Part shown: positions 60,927 to 64,000 of the stretch, piece by piece
How the letters are laid out: each line of letters starts with the position of its first letter
Position numbering within the stretch: position 1 is the stretch's first letter
DNA from: Spirochaetales bacterium
GTDB lineage: Bacteria; Spirochaetota; Leptospiria; Leptospirales; Leptonemataceae
Assembly (NCBI GenBank): GCA_024233935.1
Contig: JACKOY010000003.1
Location: 1-64,000 of the forward strand
Reading direction: 5' to 3'
DNA: 64,000 nucleotides
Made by a program: the position numbers and the translations under genes
Notes under the pieces: model-generated
What the model saw: the letters and a program-made list of their open reading frames with translations, nothing else
Told to the model about the DNA's origin: nothing
Database searches by the model: none

Positions 60927-61484
60927 CTACATGCTCGGCCAATCGTAGGCAGTCATACGTTCGGGTTCCCCACTCAGGAAGTCGGAAACCATTGTTTCCA
61001 TCGGGATGTCCGGGCCACGGATCGCAAGAACCTGCAAACCGATTTCGGTATAAAGGTACGCCCGCAGTCCACCATGTTCGTGCCGGAGCTGCAGGTTGCG
61101 CTCCAAATCGCTGTCGGCAAACCACAACATGCTGGTCACGCCGCTCCGGAGGTCTTGCAGAAGATTCGCATAGCTGACCGTATCGACCGGCACGTACGGG
61201 CCGCCGTCACGGGACACCAGGAAGCGGGATTTTCGCAGGACTTCCGGTGGCAGCGGCGTAAATGGGGCCGAGCGTCGATTAGCGGGTGTTTGTCGGGCGC
61301 GAAAGAATAACCAGAGAAGCAAGAGTGAGACGCCGATCAGGATGTAACCCGCGGACTCGGCCCCCGTTCCCTGAATCCCATGACCCTTCCATGTCCACTC
61401 CCGGGTAAGTACGGTCAGCACGCCAACACCCATCACGACAAGGGCCAGCCCACCCAATGCGCCGTTGCTATTCGGATCGCTCAA
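60927..61484 (-). CDS. Membrane protein of unknown function
   Basis: 185 aa with two hydrophobic segments (LGGLALVVMGVGVLTVLT and GYILIGVSLLLLWLFF), then a soluble C-terminal domain of 110 residues (VLRKSRFLVSRDGGPYVPVD, RAYLYTEIGLQVLAIRG). No family recognised. It lies between the frameshifted lipoprotein gene and the SseB-like gene on the same strand. Confidence 0.6.
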   Translation of the reverse strand: MSDPNSNGALGGLALVVMGVGVLTVLTREWTWKGHGIQGTGAESAGYILIGVSLLLLWLFFRARQTPANRRSAPFTPLPPEVLRKSRFLVSRDGGPYVPVDTVSYANLLQDLRSGVTSMLWFADSDLERNLQLRHEHGGLRAYLYTEIGLQVLAIRGPDIPMETMVSDFLSGEPERMTAYDWPSM

Positions 61485-61598
61485 ATCGCTACTCCAATCT
61501 TAATTACAGTTTGCATGTTCCATGCCGCGTGCGAGCATCGCTTTCGCCGCTTCGAGCTTTGCTCTGCGAGCGCCCTCGGCCTCGCGCGTGGAGCGCCT

Positions 61599-62351
61599 TT
61601 ACTCAACACCCAACCAGCCGAGAATTCCCGCGCGAAAGGCGATCGGCGGCGGCGGACCGAAGGCGTTAAAGCACAGTCCATCCAGACCAAGGCCGCGCAA
61701 TCGTGCGAAGAGGGCCGCACCGCTTTCGCGCACCACGATCGGTTCAAGCTCCGCCAATTTGTCGCCCAGGTCGGAACGCAGCCAGCCCAGATATCGTTCG
61801 GCACAGTCGGGCGCCGTAAAAAGCGCCGCAAACTCGGCCTCTTCGAAACCGGGGGCCAGCGCAATCTGCATGTTTTCGGACTCGCGCAATAGCACGGTCT
61901 GATACGAATCAAAGTCACGCAGTCGTTCGAAGGCCGCCGGATCGTCGGGATTTTCGGTAAGCGACGCAAGGTCGCGTTCAATCGGCAGCGCCCGCAAAAC
62001 CGCCTGCATCAAAGCGATCTCGCTCACCGCAAAAACAAAGGCTGGACGTTCTTCGAGTTCGATCTGGAACCCGAGATTCAAACGCAGACACTCCTCAAAG
62101 AGTTCGGCGGTGCGCATGGCCAGAAAGGCGTCATCGCCCTGCCCCACCGGCACGCCGGCCCTCACGGCGTCGGACTCGCGCGCAAACACGGTCAGGCGTT
62201 CCAGGTTTTCGGGCGTGTTTCCGAGCCGTGCCAGAAGAAAGGCGCCGGGAACCAGGTATTCGGGCTGCATGGCCGCCAGCCGCAAAAACTCGTCGCGGGC
62301 AATGCGCCCGCCTTCCAGGTCGTCGCGGATCCGTTCCAGCTGAGAGAGCAT
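61599..62351 (-). CDS. SseB-like protein of unknown function
   Basis: 250 aa, no signal or membrane segment. RIARDEFLRLAAMQPEYLVPGA near the start and ALAPGFEEAEFAALFTAPDCAERY in the second half resemble SseB N-domain patterns, possibly two units. It ends LGLDGLCFNAFGPPPPIAFR. ATG 62351 overlaps the methyltransferase stop by 1 nt (TGATG), so the two are co-translated; the ORF formally reaches 62420. Confidence 0.6.
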   Translation of the reverse strand: MLSQLERIRDDLEGGRIARDEFLRLAAMQPEYLVPGAFLLARLGNTPENLERLTVFARESDAVRAGVPVGQGDDAFLAMRTAELFEECLRLNLGFQIELEERPAFVFAVSEIALMQAVLRALPIERDLASLTENPDDPAAFERLRDFDSYQTVLLRESENMQIALAPGFEEAEFAALFTAPDCAERYLGWLRSDLGDKLAELEPIVVRESGAALFARLRGLGLDGLCFNAFGPPPPIAFRAGILGWLGVE

Positions 62352-63115
62352 CACAAAACCCGACCCAGGCGCATAAAGAGCGGCCACTCGACCAAACGTT
62401 CTATTTCGGGCTCGCCCCAATGAAAACGAATCTCTGCGCGCACCTGGTCGAGCGGGTCCTGCCCGGTCGCGGCCTGAAAACGACGCGTCGCCGACCAGGT
62501 CGCCAGATAGCCGATGAAAGCCTCGCAGTCCCAGGTAAGTTGCATGCGAAACTCCGGAGTCGGCAGTTCTTCGAAGGGAAACTCAAGGTCTCGATAGTGC
62601 CCTTCCACCAGGCGCCGTTCCGGCGGCCAATAAGGCCCGACGATTTCAGAATAATAACGCACAAGCAGGCGATTCAGTGCTTCGATGCCGGATCCAGAAC
62701 CCGTCAATCGGTGTAGCGCATACCCCCAGGCCGCAAGCACACCGGTCGGCTTTGAGACCCGTCGCACCTCTACGAAAAATTTTTCATGATCGAACCAGTG
62801 CAGTGCCTGGGCGACCGTAACCAGATCGATGCTCTGATCCCCAAGGCCGCTGGCTTCTGCAGTTGCCTGCCGGTATTCTATGTTCGGAGCGGGCTGCGCG
62901 GCTTTCAGTTGCTCGGCGCTGCCGTCGGTTGCGATCACCCGGTCAAAACTGCGCGCCACTTCGATCGCCGCCTGACCGGAACCGGTGGCACAATCCCAGG
63001 CCAGTCGCTTTTCCGTACATTGCGCGACAACAAAATCAAAAAGCGCTTCGGGATAACGCGGACGATAGCGGGCGTAGTCGGTACTACCGGTCGAAAAGTG
63101 ATCCTTGAAACTCAT
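62351..63115 (-). CDS. Class I SAM-dependent methyltransferase
   Basis: 254 aa. The SAM-binding motif I is LAWDCATGSGQAAIEVAR, followed by VIATDGSAEQLKAAQ (acidic end of beta 2), AEASGLGDQSIDLVTVAQALHWFD (motifs post-I and III). Resembles methyltransferases of the TAM/UbiE-like group acting on small acids or unknown substrates. SseB-like gene follows. Confidence 0.88.
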   Translation of the reverse strand: MSFKDHFSTGSTDYARYRPRYPEALFDFVVAQCTEKRLAWDCATGSGQAAIEVARSFDRVIATDGSAEQLKAAQPAPNIEYRQATAEASGLGDQSIDLVTVAQALHWFDHEKFFVEVRRVSKPTGVLAAWGYALHRLTGSGSGIEALNRLLVRYYSEIVGPYWPPERRLVEGHYRDLEFPFEELPTPEFRMQLTWDCEAFIGYLATWSATRRFQAATGQDPLDQVRAEIRFHWGEPEIERLVEWPLFMRLGRVL

Positions 63116-63248
63116 CGCTTACGCTAAGGGCATTGGCCGGCCACATCGCGCGCAACCTTTTTCCGGCAATCGCCGATCCAGTGAACCTTCCGAGCGTTGG
63201 CGGACGAGAGACTACCACTCCCGTCGGTCGAGTACGGATCGGGCTTCT

Positions 63249-63872
63249 TCAGTTGGGATTCGAAAGATCGATGACCCGTCGCAACTGCAAGAAATCCACG
63301 CCGGAGTCGCGACCACGCTCCGCAACCGTTGCGCGGCGGGCCAGCCAGTGCTGCAATTCTTCGTCCACCTGGGGATCGGCCGCAATCATGCCGGAGTGCA
63401 CCTGGCGCAGGTAGGCCACCATGAGCCGCACAATCAAAAGTATGTGAACCCGATAGAAATCGAACAGGCGGGCCATACGCACGTTGCCGGACTGCAACGA
63501 ATAGTGACAGGCAATCGAGAACAGGCGCGAAGGTCCCATCAGTTCGAAACGCGAAACCGACTCCGCGTTTTTCTTTTCCCGCGCGCGGCTTACGGTCAGA
63601 TGTTCGGCGTTGATGCGCGCTATAAAAACAATCGGAGCATTCTGTCCCAGATACGGATCGTGCCGACGGATGGTGGCGTCGATCTCGTCTTCGTCGCTCA
63701 GAAGATACGGCTCGATATTTTCGCCGTAGGTCGGATCGAGCTGGCGGGCGATCATGCCGGCCAGGTAAATCGTGGGCTCGGCCGGAATCTCCTGCTCGGG
63801 ATTTTCGAGCAGGAATCGCTCCAGACCAATCAGATGCCTTCGATAGTTTCGCTCCCAGCTGGCGTTGCTCAT
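63249..63872 (-). CDS. Conserved hypothetical protein
   Basis: 207 aa. Mostly helical; WERNYRRHLIGLERFLLENP at the start, RRHDPYLGQNAPIVFIARINAEHL in the middle, and LFDFYRVHILLIVRLMVAYL near 140-160. No signal peptide or known motif. ATG 63872 has GGAGG 7 nt before it; the ORF on the raw frame extends to 63935. The next 128 nt to the window end hold no gene. Confidence 0.6.
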   Translation of the reverse strand: MSNASWERNYRRHLIGLERFLLENPEQEIPAEPTIYLAGMIARQLDPTYGENIEPYLLSDEDEIDATIRRHDPYLGQNAPIVFIARINAEHLTVSRAREKKNAESVSRFELMGPSRLFSIACHYSLQSGNVRMARLFDFYRVHILLIVRLMVAYLRQVHSGMIAADPQVDEELQHWLARRATVAERGRDSGVDFLQLRRVIDLSNPN

Positions 63873-64000
63873 GGCGCCCCTCCGGAAAATCTCCAACCCG
63901 GCGCGAAATCGTGACCGCGCCCGAATTTTCGTCAAGCATCACACTGCCCTTTTACTATCGACTGTTTGGAAAAGGGCCTTACCCTTATAAGACGCGGACC

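Noticed and set aside
63960..64000. Promoter at the window end (TATAAG)
   Set aside because: No -35 at proper spacing and no gene visible downstream.

Overview
The window reads as chromosomal DNA of a GC-rich spirochaete of the Leptospira order (Leptospirales). Three things support this: a periplasmic-flagella style flgE-flgD-fliK cluster, whose hook protein has Ser179 and Lys166, the Leptospira form of the lysinoalanine cross-link site; gene order that I recall from Leptospira (lpt-rpoN-hpf-hprK, and rpsB-tsf-pyrH-frr-uppS-cdsA-dxr-rseP-proS); and an LPS/Kdo/heptose gene set. Genus cannot be fixed from sequence alone. Base composition is clearly richer in G+C than Leptospira itself.

Layout. 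Bases 1-951 (+): end of a small YbjN/CesT-like gene and a Lon-N-domain protein. 957-20279 (-): gcvP, priA, an Fe-S UDG-like protein, an NtrX/NtrY-type pair, ptsH (HPr), hprK, hpf, rpoN, lptB, a long LptA/OstA protein, lptC, kdsA, pyrG and the two halves of RfaE. It joins sigma-54 and PTS-type regulation to outer-membrane LPS assembly, with many 1-14 nt gene overlaps. 20304-29814 (-): an exported protein, a DinG/XPD-like helicase, two membrane proteins with a TPR protein, dxs, and a CHASE2 adenylate/guanylate cyclase. 29897-41684 (-): trpA, trpB, proS, rseP, dxr, cdsA, uppS, frr, pyrH, tsf, rpsB and a small membrane protein: translation, isoprenoid and phospholipid synthesis, and membrane proteolysis. 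41749-44495 (-): acyl-CoA carboxylase beta subunit plus an isovaleryl-CoA-dehydrogenase-like enzyme, probably leucine breakdown. 44535-45154 (-): RHH/degenerate-PIN pair.

45216-51638 is mostly (+): alpha/beta hydrolase, NTF2-like protein, serA, SH3 lipoprotein, tRNA-Arg(TCG) and pckA with a clear terminator; one NTF2-like gene lies on (-). 51759-54794 is accessory DNA: a VapBC pair, then a decayed CHAP/amidase-like gene whose tail overlaps a lipoprotein gene, followed by a second, tandem copy of tail plus lipoprotein. Each lipoprotein copy carries its own 1-nt frameshift near the 3' end. A gene-free stretch rich in hairpins follows. 54795-58772 (-) is the flagellar hook cluster. 58801-60209 (+) is a YkgJ cysteine-cluster protein and purC. 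60226-63872 (-) holds a frameshifted lipoprotein gene, three poorly characterised proteins and a methyltransferase.

Most notable: (1) the CHAP-like remnant/lipoprotein tandem array, which looks like an orphan toxin-immunity type locus; (2) a uracil-DNA-glycosylase family 4-like protein that keeps its four Fe-S cysteines but lacks the catalytic motifs, overlapping priA; (3) a PriA that has lost one complete zinc site; (4) a DinG-like helicase with one Fe-S cysteine changed to Ser; (5) the Ser-type hook cross-link site. All functions are from reading motifs; no database search was possible.
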